Positions 24,124 through 36,782 of a DNA stretch of 64,000 bases are shown here, piece after piece. Below the pieces are notes generated by a model. The model did no database searches. It was not told where the DNA came from and saw only the letters and a program-made list of their open reading frames with translations. Position 1 is the stretch's first letter; each line of letters opens with the position of its first letter. Made by a program: the position numbers and the translations under genes. The stretch covers positions 107,587,463 to 107,651,462 of the forward strand of contig NC_134277.1 of assembly GCF_949628215.1 (NCBI RefSeq), in the 5' to 3' direction. Source of the stretch: Phalacrocorax aristotelis (Eukaryota > Chordata > Aves > Suliformes > Phalacrocoracidae).

Positions 24124-27100
24124 AGAATCTGTAAGCAATTACTCTGATTGGGTGACTTTCATAGAAAATGTAGATCAATATGAAAAACAGCAACCTGAAG
24201 GTGTTAGTGCTGAGGAGAAGCTGAAAAAAACAGTTCTTCATCCAAGCTTGTATTTCGACGCTGGAGATGTCCAGGCACTGAGGCAGAAGGCTCATACAAG
24301 CCATTCTCATCTCTTCAGAGCCATCAGAAGTGCAGTGACAGTTATGCTATCCAACCCATTATACTACCTACCTCCACCCAAGCATGCTGATTTTGCTGCA
24401 AAGTGGAATGAGATTTACGGTAACAATCTGCCACCTCTAGCATTTTATTGTTTGCTGTGCCCTGAAGATAAAGCTGCGTTTGATTTTGCCCTGGAATATA
24501 TGGATAGAATGGCTGGCTACAAAAACTGGTTGGTTGAGAATGCACCTGGAGATGAAGTGCCACTTGGTCACTCCCTAACAGGATTTGCCACTGCTTTTGA
24601 CTTCTTGTATAATTCACTGGAAAACGGGAGAAGGCAAAAATACCTGGAGAAGATATGGTCTGTAAGCGAGGAAATGTATGAGTACTCAAAGGTTCGTGCC
24701 TGGGGAAAGCAGCTTCTCCATAATCACCAAGCAACCAATATGCTTGCTTTGCTTATTGGGGCTTTGGTTGCAGGGGTGGACAAAGGATCTCAGGCAAATA
24801 TTTGGAAACACACTGTTGTTGATGCGATGGAGAAAACAATGCTTCTGCTTAATCATATTGTAGACGGGTCTCTGGATGAGGGAGTAGCTTACGGGAGTTA
24901 CACAGCCAAGTCAGTAACCCAGTATGTTTTCCTGGCCCAGCGCCACTTTGGTATTAACAACTTGGAGAACCACTGGCTCAAAATGCACTTTTGGTTTTAC
25001 TATGCCACCCTTTTACCAGGCTTTCAGAGGACTGTGGGCATAGCAGATTCTAATTACAACTGGTTTTATGGTCCTGAGAGCCAACTGGTTTTCTTGGATA
25101 AGTTTGTCATGAAGAATGGAGCAGGCAACTGGCTGGCACAGCAGATTAGAAAACACAGACCCAAGGATGGGCCAATGGTGCCATCGACTGCACAGAGGTG
25201 GAGCACACTGCACACTGAATTTATATGGTATGCTGCTGAAATCACTCCTCGGCCGCCTCCTGACTATGGGAGTGCAAAAATGCATGTGTTTCCTAACTGG
25301 GGAGTTGTTACTTATGGGGCTGGATTGCCAAACAGTCTGACAAACACCTTTGTGTCCTTTAAGTCTGGAAAACTCGGTGGACGTGCTGTCTACGACATTG
25401 TTCACTTTCAACCGTATGCCTGGATTGATGGGTGGAGAAGTTTCAATCCGGGACATGAACATCCTGATCAGAACTCCTTCACTTTTGCTCCCAATGGACA
25501 GGTGTTTGTATCTGAGGCTCTTTATGGACCTAAACTCAGCCACCTGAACAATGTCTTGGTCTTTGCTCCATCTCCTACGAGCCAGTGCAACCATCCTTGG
25601 GAGGGACAGCTTGGTGAGTGTGCCCAGTGGCTGAAGTGGATGGGCGATGAGGTTGGAGACTCAACTGGAGAAATTATAACAGCCTCCCAGGCAGGAGACA
25701 TGATGTTTGTGAGTGGTGAGGCAGTATCTGCTTACACATCAGCAATGAAATTGAAAAGTGTGTATCGTGTTTTGCTGCTCTTAAATTCTCAGACATTGTT
25801 AGTAGTAGACCATATTGAGAAGGAGGAAGACTCTCCTGTTAATTCTGTCAGTGCCTTTTTTCATAATCTCGACATTGATTTTAAATACATACCCTATAAA
25901 TTTAAGAACAAATACAATGGAGCTATGATGGATGTGTGGGATGCCCACTACAAAATGTTTTGGTTTGATCATCATGGGAGTAGTCCTGTTGCTAAGATAC
26001 AGGAGGCAGAACAAGCTGCTGAATTCAAAAAGCGATGGACTCAGTTTGTAAATGTTACCTTTCCAATGAAAAACACGCTTACAAGGATTGTTTACCTTTT
26101 CTATGGCCCATATGTCAATGTTTCTAACTGCAGACTCACAGATAATGGAAAATCTGGATTTCAGATTTCTCTTAGTGTGAACAACACTGAAAATACCATC
26201 TCTGTTGTGACTGAATATCAGAATTTAAAGACAAGGTTTGATTACTTGGGATTTGGTGGTTTTGCCAAAGTAGTTCATGAGAACAAAGTGACAAAGTTTG
26301 GTCTAGGTACTGAATCAGTGGAAAAACAGGTAAAAAACAATAGGGTGGTTTTCCCATTTGGATTCAAAGTGAACATAATCGCAGGGTTAATTTTGGGTGT
26401 TAGTTTGGTCATACTGGCTTTTCAGTGGCGGTTTTACATATCCTTCAGTAAAATGTTGCGTTGGATCCTGATACTCGTTGTCACACTGTGGCTTGTTGAA
26501 TTGGTGGATGTGTGGAGCATGTGTACTCAGCCCATCTGTGCAAAATGGAGCAGTGACATGACAAGACTAGAACATGATAAAGGCAATAAAGCCAAACAAT
26601 TAGAAGGAAATTCTGTTGTTTTGCCAGATGTTATCATTACTTCACTTCCTGCTTCTGGTGCAGAAATTTTAAAACAGCTGTTTTTCAATAGCAGTGACTT
26701 CTTATACATCAGGATACCTACACCCTATCTCGAAATTCCTGTGACTGAATTTGAAATCGATTCCTTTGTAGACCCATGTGAATGGAAGGTTTCTGATGTC
26801 CAGAATGGTCATTTTCATCTTATCCAAGGTTGGCTCCAGTCTCTAGTTCAAGGCACAAAGTTACATTTACAAAACATTCCTTTATATGAAGCAAGCAGAA
26901 GTAAAATTACTCAGCATTCTGCTGTAAGCAAGGACAAAAAGAAAAGATCCAAAAAGGGAGAATCTTTGTCAGAGCAAAGAAGCAGGGCAAGAGGGAATCA
27001 AGATAAAGATGCTGAATATATAAGGGAACTGAGAAGACATCTCCTCTATTATCCTAATGCACGACCTGTGCTTAGTTTAAGTAGTGGGAGCTGGACATTA

Positions 27101-27706
27101 AAGCTTCCCTTCTTTCAGGAAATTCTAGGACCGTCAATGAGAGCATTATATGTAGTAAGGGACCCACGGGCATGGATCTATTCAATGTTGTACAAAAATA
27201 AGCCAAGCCTTTACTCCTTGAAAAATGTTCCACAACACTTGGCTGCAATGTTTAAGGGGGAGAACGGTAAAGGAAAATGTAGTTTAAATCAAGGCTATGC
27301 CTTTGAATATGAATCATTAAGAAAAGAACTTTCAAATTCTAATTCAAATGCTGTTTCTGTGTTGTCCTATTTATGGCTAACAAACACAGCAGCAGCACTG
27401 AGAATAAATGGGGACTTGCAGCCAACAAATTATCGGCTGGTCAGGTTTGAAGATATTGTGAGCTTTCCTCAGAAGACGGCTGAAACAATTTTTGCCTTTC
27501 TTGGTATTCCTCTTCCTCCTGCTAGCTTAAACCAAATATTATTTGCCACCTCCACCAGTCTTTTCTATCTTCCTTACGAAGGGGAAATTTCACCAAGTAG
27601 CATTCATGCCTGGAAACAAAACATGCCCGCTGAAGAGATTAGACAGATTGAAGATATCTGTAATTCTCTAATGGACCACTTAGGATACCCAAAGTTTATA
27701 GAATAA
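24056..27706 (+). CDS. DSEL: Dermatan sulfate epimerase-like protein (DS-epi2)
   Basis: A 1216-residue single-exon frame, close to the roughly 1.21-kb-codon mammalian DSEL. The enzyme converts D-glucuronate to L-iduronate in chondroitin chains, making dermatan sulfate in the secretory pathway. Residues 1-25 are a hydrophobic signal peptide. The epimerase module (about 55-760) keeps the motifs around the three catalytic residues known in [12 protein letters not shown] (221-229), EGVAYGSYT (275-283) and [12 protein letters not shown] (464-475). Two membrane segments follow (about 773-790 and 801-818). The C-terminal sulfotransferase-like module has a 5'-phosphosulfate loop, [13 protein letters not shown] (861-873), and a 3'-phosphate motif, [12 protein letters not shown] (1033-1044). 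A basic stretch at about 958-980 separates these two. Sequons include N28, N666, N688, N709 and N878. The start has a good Kozak context (A at -3, G at +4) and an in-frame TAA lies 9 nt upstream. Whether the sulfotransferase part is active is not shown here. Confidence 0.97.
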   Translation: MALMFTGHTLFLALMMFAVFTFEESVSNYSDWVTFIENVDQYEKQQPEGVSAEEKLKKTVLHPSLYFDAGDVQALRQKAHTSHSHLFRAIRSAVTVMLSNPLYYLPPPKHADFAAKWNEIYGNNLPPLAFYCLLCPEDKAAFDFALEYMDRMAGYKNWLVENAPGDEVPLGHSLTGFATAFDFLYNSLENGRRQKYLEKIWSVSEEMYEYSKVRAWGKQLLHNHQATNMLALLIGALVAGVDKGSQANIWKHTVVDAMEKTMLLLNHIVDGSLDEGVAYGSYTAKSVTQYVFLAQRHFGINNLENHWLKMHFWFYYATLLPGFQRTVGIADSNYNWFYGPESQLVFLDKFVMKNGAGNWLAQQIRKHRPKDGPMVPSTAQRWSTLHTEFIWYAAEITPRPPPDYGSAKMHVFPNWGVVTYGAGLPNSLTNTFVSFKSGKLGGRAVYDIVHFQPYAWIDGWRSFNPGHEHPDQNSFTFAPNGQVFVSEALYGPKLSHLNNVLVFAPSPTSQCNHPWEGQLGECAQWLKWMGDEVGDSTGEIITASQAGDMMFVSGEAVSAYTSAMKLKSVYRVLLLLNSQTLLVVDHIEKEEDSPVNSVSAFFHNLDIDFKYIPYKFKNKYNGAMMDVWDAHYKMFWFDHHGSSPVAKIQEAEQAAEFKKRWTQFVNVTFPMKNTLTRIVYLFYGPYVNVSNCRLTDNGKSGFQISLSVNNTENTISVVTEYQNLKTRFDYLGFGGFAKVVHENKVTKFGLGTESVEKQVKNNRVVFPFGFKVNIIAGLILGVSLVILAFQWRFYISFSKMLRWILILVVTLWLVELVDVWSMCTQPICAKWSSDMTRLEHDKGNKAKQLEGNSVVLPDVIITSLPASGAEILKQLFFNSSDFLYIRIPTPYLEIPVTEFEIDSFVDPCEWKVSDVQNGHFHLIQGWLQSLVQGTKLHLQNIPLYEASRSKITQHSAVSKDKKKRSKKGESLSEQRSRARGNQDKDAEYIRELRRHLLYYPNARPVLSLSSGSWTLKLPFFQEILGPSMRALYVVRDPRAWIYSMLYKNKPSLYSLKNVPQHLAAMFKGENGKGKCSLNQGYAFEYESLRKELSNSNSNAVSVLSYLWLTNTAAALRINGDLQPTNYRLVRFEDIVSFPQKTAETIFAFLGIPLPPASLNQILFATSTSLFYLPYEGEISPSSIHAWKQNMPAEEIRQIEDICNSLMDHLGYPKFIE

Positions 27707-27707
27707 A
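27702..27707 (+). other. AATAAA overlapping the DSEL stop codon
   Basis: The hexamer AATAAA spans the last sense codon, the TAA and one further base. A few downstream T/G-rich bases exist, but use as a poly(A) signal would leave almost no 3' UTR. Most likely incidental. Confidence 0.3.
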
Positions 27708-28604
27708 TGCTGCCGGTCAGCAGAAATTTGCACTAATGATCTCTGACTCCCAGTTTGTGGATAAATATTGGAGAAGTTGGTTTATTCTTGTAAAATGTGT
27801 ACAGTCTGCTACTTTCAAAGAGATTATTTTAAGAAAAAAGTTGTTCTTGCAAGTGTGAGTTTTTTGTTTGGTTTGGTTTAAAAAAAAAAAAAAGATAAAA
27901 AAACCCTTGTAACTACTTTTACTGCCTTTCAAACAAAAACTGTGTGAACCTTTATAGAACTACCAGCTGGGTACTCTATAGCTCAGGGGATTAGTAACAG
28001 AATATGGAGCTTTTCACCTCCCGCTCACCAGTTTGGTTCCAGCCCAAGTGGTTAGTTCCCAAAAGTACTTACCATATGATGATTGTATGACGGCCTGTAT
28101 GAAAATTAAACTGGTTAAATTGGCCCAGTTCCCAACGGTGATAATTAGCCCCTTTGGACAGGTTTACTGATGCATTCTGTCTGTGTCTCACCGGTCACTA
28201 TAGTAGTGCAAAATAAACATAAGCTGAGGTTTAAGGCTGTTCAGTATCCATTCAGTGGGAGGAAACAGAACATTTTAGTGAATCTAGTTCCTTATTTACA
28301 GTCTCAGCAGACAGGCCCAGGACTGGAATGGACATGGATATCGAATCTCATCATAGGATATGGTTCCTTCAGCTCAGAGATGTGGCATTTATATTGGATT
28401 TTGTGCTTTGATGAAAAAAGAAGACTTAATTCTCTGTGCCTGACAATATGGTACCCTTTGTGAGCCCAAAGTAAACTACATGGAGAAAAAGAAATTGGGC
28501 AAAAATCTAAGAAACCAACAACATCTTCAAAACAAACAGAAAAATTTAGAGAAGATTTTGTCTAGTTTTGACCTGCCTCAATGTAACTTAATTTTGAAGG
28601 TTGT

Positions 28605-29036
28605 TCACATCTTGGCTCCTTGCACTGCTTTATCCTGTACCTCTTGTCTAAGAGGTTCTGCAAGGATTTTTTCCATTTCAATGAGACTCTTATATCCTTG
28701 TAACACATTTCTCTGCTGATTCTTGTGCATAATTTCACTGAAACCAATGCAAATATTTGGTGTCATTGTCGATGGCTTATTGTTGATGTCTACATAAAAT
28801 GGCAATCTGAGATTTAGATCTTAAATAAATCTCCAGGTCTGTCTTGCTGAGGGATGTTTTGCTTTTCTGTATAATGAATTTCTGAAGGACTACCATTGCT
28901 AACCTCAGGTCTTCTTTCTGAGCGGGGAGAAATCTGAAAATCACCTGTCCCTCAGCCACCTCACATTTCAGTGATCCTTCCCTGCAGTAAACTATTTCCA
29001 AAGTTGTCTGATTTTTATCATGATTGGTGTTTCTTT
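28605..29036 (-). pseudogene. Possible antisense processed pseudogene, parent unknown
   Basis: Two adjoining minus-strand frames read like one protein interrupted by a shift near 28800. The first (29034-28777) has no ATG start and contains GSLKCEVAEGQVIFRFLP and LAMVVLQKFIIQK. The second (28817-28605) contains DINNKPSTMTPNICIGF and SLIEMEKILAEPLRQEV. The composition looks protein-like, with amphipathic helices, but I cannot name a parent and see no poly(A) tail or target duplication. Chance frames of this size are common in this AT-rich window, so this is a weak call. Confidence 0.25.
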
Positions 29037-32000
29037 AACATGGTGCTGTAATATGATACTGGTTTGGAAACAGATAGGCTTGATAGGATAGATGTGTTTT
29101 TCTCACAGCTTATTTTTTTCTTGAGTCACACTTTTTGTTGGCGCATGCCCATTAAGAAGAAATTTCCCATTTCCCAGTTTAACTTTCTCAGCATTCTTTG
29201 GAAATGCATGCATATTGTAAATGTCTGCAGATGTGTAAATCAGATCACAAAGAGACATCTGTTTCCTTTACCATCTGTTTTTTATGACAGATGGAATTGT
29301 CTTGAAATATACTTCAGTTGGCTTGTGGGAGCTGGGATCAGTTTTGGCTTATTATATTGAAATATGTGTGTAATTACTGTTTATTTGGGTGCATTAGTAT
29401 TAGACAATGTCAAAAGTGCAGTGAGTTTCTTCATACAGATTATAGATACCCTTGCTGATTCTTAATATAAAGGAGTTCCTGCCTTTCCTTCCAATCTTAC
29501 TATTATGTCCCTGTCTTACCCCACTGTTTTGTCCATCCTATATGTACATTTCATGTCCTTTGGAGCACATTGTGATATCTCATTATGACCTAGAAAAAAG
29601 TAGCTCCTTCTCGGCCAGTCATTAGTATGTCAAAATAAGCCTCTAGCACAATAAAGCTATTGATATTTTGCAGTCTCACTAGCCATAACCTAGCTGTCAT
29701 TTACTAGCAGCAGTTGTTTTCTCCCCCTTCAGTCATAGGTCTCACCCCTGGCTAGGTGGAATGTCATATTGAAGGAAATATGAAACAAATTAATATACAC
29801 TGGCATGTTAGGGAAACTTTGGTTTCCAAACATCATTCTCTCAAATTGGCTTCTCTCTGAAGCCATTTTTGATTGTATGTTAAAAAAGATATGTATTGAT
29901 GTTTGTACAGTCTGTACTTGACAGAATAAGTTTCAGCATTTGACTTCTATTTCCAGGATTTACACTCTAGAATCAGAACAAATAAAAAGGCTTTTCTCTG
30001 TCAGATGTTTTAGGGCAGCTGAAGGTAAGAATTAAGACTGACTGTGTATTTGTGGAAGTAGAAAGGGACCTTTAAATCCCTTCCTCAAAGTGCTATATGG
30101 AATGCCACAATAGCCTATAAACTGACTTTTTGTTTTTGAGGAGTTAAGATGGACAGAATTGTCTGTCAGGAGCATCATCTGTGCTGCTTTTGGAATATGA
30201 GTTATCCTATACACTTACATTCATAACAGTGTTGTGGCTGTCATTAATTATACGCAAAATTTAGGAGCCATTTCTTTTCTGTACTGTCCTTTCCAGGTTC
30301 CAAGAATGCATAATCTATTATTCAGAATTTGTTACACTGTCTGTTCCTTAGACAGGTGTAGAAAGGTAGAGGAGAACTCTGTCCTTTATTTTTAGATTTT
30401 TGTTGTGAGGGCAAATGCATTAAAATAATGATGCTAAAAATATGTAAAAGGAAAAGCAGTGTCTTTGACAGTAACAGGGTAGGAATGCCTAAGGTATGGC
30501 AAGTCTCCAATTTTCAATCAAATAATTGTTTTGATGAGTTTTAGATGGTAAGTTTCATGACCACTTCCCCAAAGTTAGTACCAGACAGGAGGTGTCCCAG
30601 CTGTGGAGCTGAATGACTTCGTGTTGAGATTGTGGCCTTCTGGATAGCAACCCAAAACACAGCAGAAATCTGAATAAACATGCATATGGCTGACGAGAGT
30701 GCACACTAAAAGATGCAGGTCTGGGACTTTGTAGAATAAATTTCAGTGGCACCATCCATAAAATGACAGTTGTGCTATGGAGAAGCAGGAATATTGTGGG
30801 GGCCTGGTGATAAAAAAAAAATAATAAATAAACTTGCCTTTGTCTATTAAAGGATAAATTCTGATTTTAAGTCTGGGCTGATCTTAAGTCCAATGGGTCA
30901 TTAAATAGATCCTTTTTTTTCTTATGCAAGTGTTCCCATTGAGAGTAGTGTGGCTCCATGTCTGAAGAATACGAGTCCAATTTTATAATATGAAATGATT
31001 TTGTGCGTATGCAGAGATATCCTTGAAATTCTTTTCTGTCGCTAGCATCCAGAGGAAAAATAGTCACTACATAGACACAGACATTAACCTCCCCTTTCTC
31101 CATATACAAATATTTAAGACTGTCAGTAAAATTTTAGAATTGTTAGACATTTTTGAAAAGCATGTCTGTTTAGGTACATTGTATTGAAGAGTGTTCTGGC
31201 ACTTTCAGTTGCACTTTCATAAAGATGCTTATGAAAACTAGTCTCGATACCTCATCTTAACTTTGTTTCCTTTTTCTCCCTGTGTTAAATGTTGGTAATT
31301 ATTTGTACTATATTGTGGTTTGAACTATCCAATTATGAGACAGCTAAGATTTTGAAGTATTTTAAACAGGCAGGCTTTATTTAAATGATTACATCTCTGA
31401 ATCATATTTGGAAGTCTAAGAAGGATAAACACCGAGGAAAACATTTCAGTTGTTTACTTACTTAGTAACTAAGTGACGTTGGCCCAGGGGAGATGCACAT
31501 GGGTCTTGGCATTCAGAGTTCTATCAAATCACATGAATCTATAGTGTCTGAGCATATCTAAATGCCTCTATTGCTCCTAGTAGGCTTTTTCCAAGAGCAA
31601 CGTCAGTGGAGATGAGCCTTGGTATCATGGTCAGATTGGTTCCTTTCACCCTCTTAGCATGTAGCTGGCATGCAGTCCTCATCGGATTTATGTTTGAAGA
31701 GTTAACTTACCAGGTGCAGCGTTGAATTTCTATACAAGATCCTCACTTATGTGTAAAAAATATGGCACATTTCATTTGACAATGATAGGGTTAGAATGCA
31801 AATAAAACAAAAAACTGCACTTCAGGTTTTATAAAGTTATTGGTAACTGATTTGTAGCGCTGCAGTTGTGGATTAGATTTTTATTTTTTTTTAACCCGTA
31901 AAAACAGTTTCACTTGCTGCTGAAACTTAATGATGTGACTGCTAGGTGACTCCTGGCTCTGACTGACAGTCAATTATTTCCATTATTAGTCTTGGAGACA

Positions 32001-33490
32001 CTATTTATTTGATGAATATGAACATACTGGAATATAATACTGCATTTGCTGAAAATATTTGAAGTGCACAGTTCAAGATTAAGGATAAAAATATGTTACC
32101 TCAATATTTCTCTAAGTTACAAAAATTAGCCCCTTTGCGAGTGGCCCATATGTTGGACTCTGGTATTTATTTAGGTAACTTAGAAGTAATTTATCAATAT
32201 TATTTATTTTTAATTACATATAAAATTATTTTCTTCAAGAAGATAAGTACTGGATCTTAACATTTCTACGATTAGCGCATTATAAGCTTTCCTTCCTTTC
32301 TCTGGACTTCCTTTTAGCTTTGATTCAGGCTAAAACCTTTGTTTCAATCTCATGAATGGGCTGTTTTCTGAGTGAGGAGTCTGTCTGGAGACTCTTACAG
32401 TCTCAAATTCCATTTCATTGCATTTTAGTGTAGAATATAATGGACTACGAGTCATGGATCAAATTGCTAAATTGTGAGCTGTTCAGAATTGGGCCGTAAG
32501 TGGAATGACGCCTTGCTGACCTCAGTGAATGTTGTGCTGTTGACTTCAACAGGGCCAAAACACTACCATCTACTGTTATCAAACTGTTATTATCTACTTA
32601 GCCTGAATGTTTCAAAACAGCAGAAATTACAGGAAGTAAATACCTCAAATGGTATGAAAGATTCCTGTTCTTGTTATATGATGAAAAAAGGAAGTGCATT
32701 TTAATAATGTAAAAAATATAAATTGCTCTGTAACCCTAATCAAATCTTCCTCTAGGCTGTCTGATAAATTTTTAAGCTTATAGAAGGTATAGAAACAAAC
32801 AGATATTCAAAATAATATACAAATCACAGTTTCAAATGTCAGGACTTGATTTTCTTCAGTGAGGAGAAATTCACTGATATGTGATTGACAATATTCTCAT
32901 AAAGGATTTGAATGCATAATCTTGTGCTGTCTCAGAAAGTACTTAGTAGTGGGAAAGTGCTGTTTCACATTACCAAAATCATACTGTTTTAAATTAAAAT
33001 ATAAAACTTTTGAGCTGACAGTATGCTGAGAGTTATATGTTATGTAGAAGAACAAAGACAGTCTAATTTTGTTCACACCTGTCTAACACAATAATTTCTG
33101 AAAGGTTCTTCATTTATGCTGGTATAAACTCAACATTTAGTTTCCTGTCTTTACTGAGAAAGATATTGTGGTGTTTAAGAACATGGCCTGAATTAATCTA
33201 TCTCACATTAGGTAATTTAACTTTTACACCTATATAAGGAGCATTGTCACTCTAGAATCGATGGAAAGTGAGTGTCGCCTTCAAAGGTAAATCAGATATT
33301 GCTTACATCTTTGAAAATCCTCAAAAGTCAAGGGTGGCTCAACTCATACTTTAGATGCCCACCTAAAGGCCTCAAAGGAAGTTGGGTGAATTTGGTTTTA
33401 AACGTGTATGGTCTTACACCTAAGTAGATTTCTGTATCTGAGCAGTTCTAGTGGATAAAGTGTCCAAACAAAATTTTATGAAACATCCTG

Positions 33491-33501
33491 AATAAAATAA
33501 A
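33491..33501 (+). terminator. Candidate distal poly(A) signal pair
   Basis: Two overlapping AATAAA hexamers (33491-33496 and 33496-33501). The T-rich sequence TACTTTTGTGTTACC and then a long T run follow within 20-50 bp, the layout of a good cleavage site. If it ends the DSEL mRNA, the 3' UTR is about 5.8 kb. Assignment to DSEL is inference. Confidence 0.35.
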
Positions 33502-33540
33502 ACTATTGTTGGTAAAATAATACTTTTGTGTTACCCTTTT

Positions 33541-36498
33541 TTCTTTTTTTCCCCATATTATTTCACTACTTAGAATATCACAAAACCTTGTGATGTGGTT
33601 GTGTATGTATTTAAATTTTTTAAATATTGCTATTTTTGTTTGGTTTTAATATGGGAGCCACACTTATCTTTCAGAAAGTGTTGATGACAAGACCTGATTC
33701 AGATGCACAGTAAGGGTGTTTAGTGTTAAGTAAAAGACCACAAAATAGCTGTATTCCTAGGACAAAAAGGGTTATTTCCCTCTCAGTTCTCAGGAACTGG
33801 ACAACTGGTGCAATCCATAATTTTGAAGTCTTTCAGTCTATGAACACTCTCGCTAGATGCAAACTGTATGTTTAGAATACTGCCTCTTCTAATTCCTGAG
33901 CTATACCCAGGAATGTTTTCAAAGACTGATATTTGACCCAGAGACCATTCTAACAATTTAAGTGTAGGTAAGCAAGCTCCAGCAGCCATGAATCTTCTCT
34001 TCTATGTTTAATTTAAAAACCAAAAGCACATAATCAAGTTAACTGGAATAACTACAGCCCTCTGGATCGCACTTACTGAATGTGCGCTGGTGCAGGCAGT
34101 ATCTGTCAGATCCAGAGGCACATAAGGATTCAGCATCCTTATTGCTGCAAAGGTCTATAACCCACTGCAGGGGCATCTGAGCTGCAACTAATTTCCTGCA
34201 GCAGAGTTTTGCAGGATTAACTAATTTTTTTTTGTCTGTTTAATTTAGCAGAAAGTGCTTGACATATATCTTAAACATAGGAGCAAGAATAAGACTTGAT
34301 TCAGAATAAGAGTTCACTCTTCTGTGAACTTCAGCATGTTGTAAAGCAAAGGTTTGTATGTTTTTGTCTTGACGAGGTTATATTTAGCTGTGAAATGGGT
34401 TTAATGTTTTGGGGTGGGGATTTTTTGGTTTTTAAAATTTATTTATTTATTTGTTTTTTCTGGAGGGTGTTAGCCCTGTGCCTTCTCTGTTAGTGGCTGA
34501 TGAGTTATTTTGCAGTTGGTGGGCAGTATGTGCTTATCCTTTGTAGCTCATCCTAGGTCTTGTCACTCTACTCTCACAAGTAATATTTTTTTGTTAACCT
34601 TCTGAATCCTGAACCCAGCTTTGGCTTTTGGGAGAGTTACATGGAAAGTGCCTATTATAGTAGGAGCAACAAGGTGTGATGTAAACGAATGCTGCTGTCT
34701 ATTGCTAATTATTTGACAATATTTGTCTCCAGCTATTTTCTGAAAGGTTGTTTAAAGTGAATAAATCCAAAGTACAAAGCTCAGAGGAAACTAATACCAA
34801 AATCATGATAAAATGCAGGCTGTCAGAGATAATAAATGAAAACTTGTTTTTGTGAAAGCCATTAATATTTTCACTCTTAATTGCCTTTCTAAGAGAGGAG
34901 TTGCTTACATTTTCTTTGGGGATTTTTAGACCTTTTTGTGTTTCCATCCTACAGTGGGCCTGAATCATAGTTCAAAATCTTAATTTTTTTACATTTTCTT
35001 AAACCTTGTGTTTCAGGATGTTCCAGTCTATTCTTGTAATAAACTACGTCCTATAGATGCACTTGGTTTCAAGAAACACAATCTCAAACCTGGTGTGGAC
35101 TACAATAGGTACACAGAAATGAAATGAAAAACAGAAGAAACAAAATGTTATGCTGCTGAAGAGAATAGACTTGGAAGCATATGTTGGAATATTTAGGTCT
35201 TAATGAGCTGCTGTAATCAGATCTTTGAAAGTATGGGTGTAGCTCTCATCCATTCCTCAGCCTAATTACTAACCTTCATGGCCCTCTTTAATTGCAGGCT
35301 AGACTAAGATGAATTTCCTTCCATTTGCTGAAAGAAAAGAGCAAGCCTACACGAAGATATCCTGGCTTTGTTGATATACTAAGATTTTTTAAAGATGCTG
35401 TCACTTGAATGTATGTCTGTACCTCTAGGTTGCTCCAGGGTGCATTTGCAAGTCTTACATAATGAATGATCCTGTTGACTTCAGTGTATAGGAATCTACC
35501 TATTTGTAGTCTGTCTTTCTCTGATAATAGCCACACCTTAATACCTTTAACACATGAAGTGAATAGAATAATTAGTAAAGTGCCAGGATAGACAATAAAG
35601 AAAAATCTCTGATATTCATTGCTCACAGATTGTTGAAAGTGTTTGCCAGCAGTCTGTTTCATCTGCATTTAGTTCAGTTGACTGCGCATAGCAACAGACT
35701 CATAACATCCTTAGCAGAAGCTCCCTTGAGAAGTTTATAACTTAAAGGTACAGTTTTTAACAGCTAATGTATATACCTTTGCTTTAGTGCCTCTTAAATT
35801 AATATAAGTGCAATTTTGTTCTTTATTTAAATGCACAAAATAAACCAAAGGAAAAAAAAGAGTTATTCCATTCCCCTTTAAATGGAAATATAAATAAATA
35901 AATAATTTATAAAATAAAGACATTCAGATGCTATTAAAGTTTCAGAAAAAAACCCTGTAGGGTAAATTTAGCAGAACTGCCATTAACTGTGTTATTAAAT
36001 TATTACTATTCATGCTCTATAATGTATCCTGCAAAACAAGTACAAATATGACCAATTTGCTTTTGTTGGACTTGTGAAAGAGAATCAGCTAGATACACAA
36101 CCAACTTTTAACTGAAAGCAGATGTAATAACCTCATGAAAAAGTAGTCTTACCCATATCTAGATACCTTGCAGTTACTCTTGTACTTACTGTTTTTTATT
36201 TCATGCTATTAGTGAAGATTTAGTAACTCAGTTTTGGTTTTGTTTTTTGTTACTTTTACAGGTGTATTATTGGTAGTAAGTGTGAGAGCACTGGCAGAAA
36301 TGATCCATAACTCTAAAGACCTCATGGTCTAAAGGGTAAATTACTATTAGCATCTCTATGTTAGAGATTAAAGTTCCAGTAACTTACATAAGGCTTATAG
36401 ATAATTCTATGGGTGTAATGGAAGTTGAATTTAAAGAGCTCAAATTTCAGTCTGCTTCCGAGTCATGTGCACCTTAAACATGGTCATTTGCAGTATAG
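33541..36498. other. Noncoding DNA
   Basis: AT-rich sequence without a supportable gene or recognised repeat. Short minus-strand frames (for example 35288-35668) show no domain. Confidence 0.5.
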
Positions 36499-36551
36499 TA
36501 TCATAGAATCGTTTAGGTTGGAAAAGACCCTTAAGATGATAGACACCAACT
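36499..36551 (-). mobile_element. CR1 3'-end scrap, minus strand
   Basis: The plus strand reads ATCATAGAATCGTTTAGG then TTGGAAAAGACCCTTAAG. This is the reverse complement of the avian CR1 3' terminus (GGTCTTTTCCAACCT...GATTCTATGAT). Only about 53 bp remain, an extreme 5' truncation, which is typical of CR1 insertion. Confidence 0.9.
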
Positions 36552-36735
36552 ATTAATTGGCAAATACACTGAATTTAGAACTTAAAACAGACTCTGATAT
36601 ATGAAGCTTACTGGGAAATGCTTAGTTTGTGGCTTATGTTTTCCTTGAAAATGAAGCACTTCCTCATTGCTAGTGAGGCTTTTTAGCTGAAAGTGTTGAG
36701 GCTGACTATCCTTTGTTCCTGTTCTTCTTTTTGTA

Positions 36736-36782
36736 TTCTTTTTTTTTAATCTTTTAGTGTTCTTTTTTTTTAATCTTTTAGT
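36736..36782. repeat. 24-bp tandem duplication
   Basis: A 24-bp unit starting TTC, then T9, AATCTTTTAGT, is present twice in perfect tandem (copies begin at 36736 and 36760). Perfect identity suggests a recent slip or duplication. Confidence 0.85.

Larger units (their letters stand above)
27707..33540 (+). other. Probable long DSEL 3' UTR and flank
   Basis: No sense-strand gene. Poly(A)-type hexamers occur at 28105 (ATTAAA), 28212, 28824, 29650, 29981 and 33491 (all AATAAA). The last is a doubled hexamer with a T/GT-rich stretch behind it and is the best-formed site. The true end of the mRNA is not decidable from sequence. An A-run at 27881-27894 follows soon after the stop and could misprime oligo-dT in cDNA libraries. 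Confidence 0.45.

Noticed and set aside
25013..25594. 193-codon minus-strand frame inside DSEL
   Set aside because: Shadow of the DSEL coding sequence; the translation has no features of its own.
27881..27894. A14 run soon after the DSEL stop, considered as a retroposed poly(A) tail
   Set aside because: No retrocopy sequence or target duplication adjoins it, and DSEL itself is a known single-exon coding gene rather than a recent retrocopy.
33229..33241. TATA-box-like TATATAAGG
   Set aside because: No gene, CpG island or open frame follows it; such matches are frequent in AT-rich DNA.
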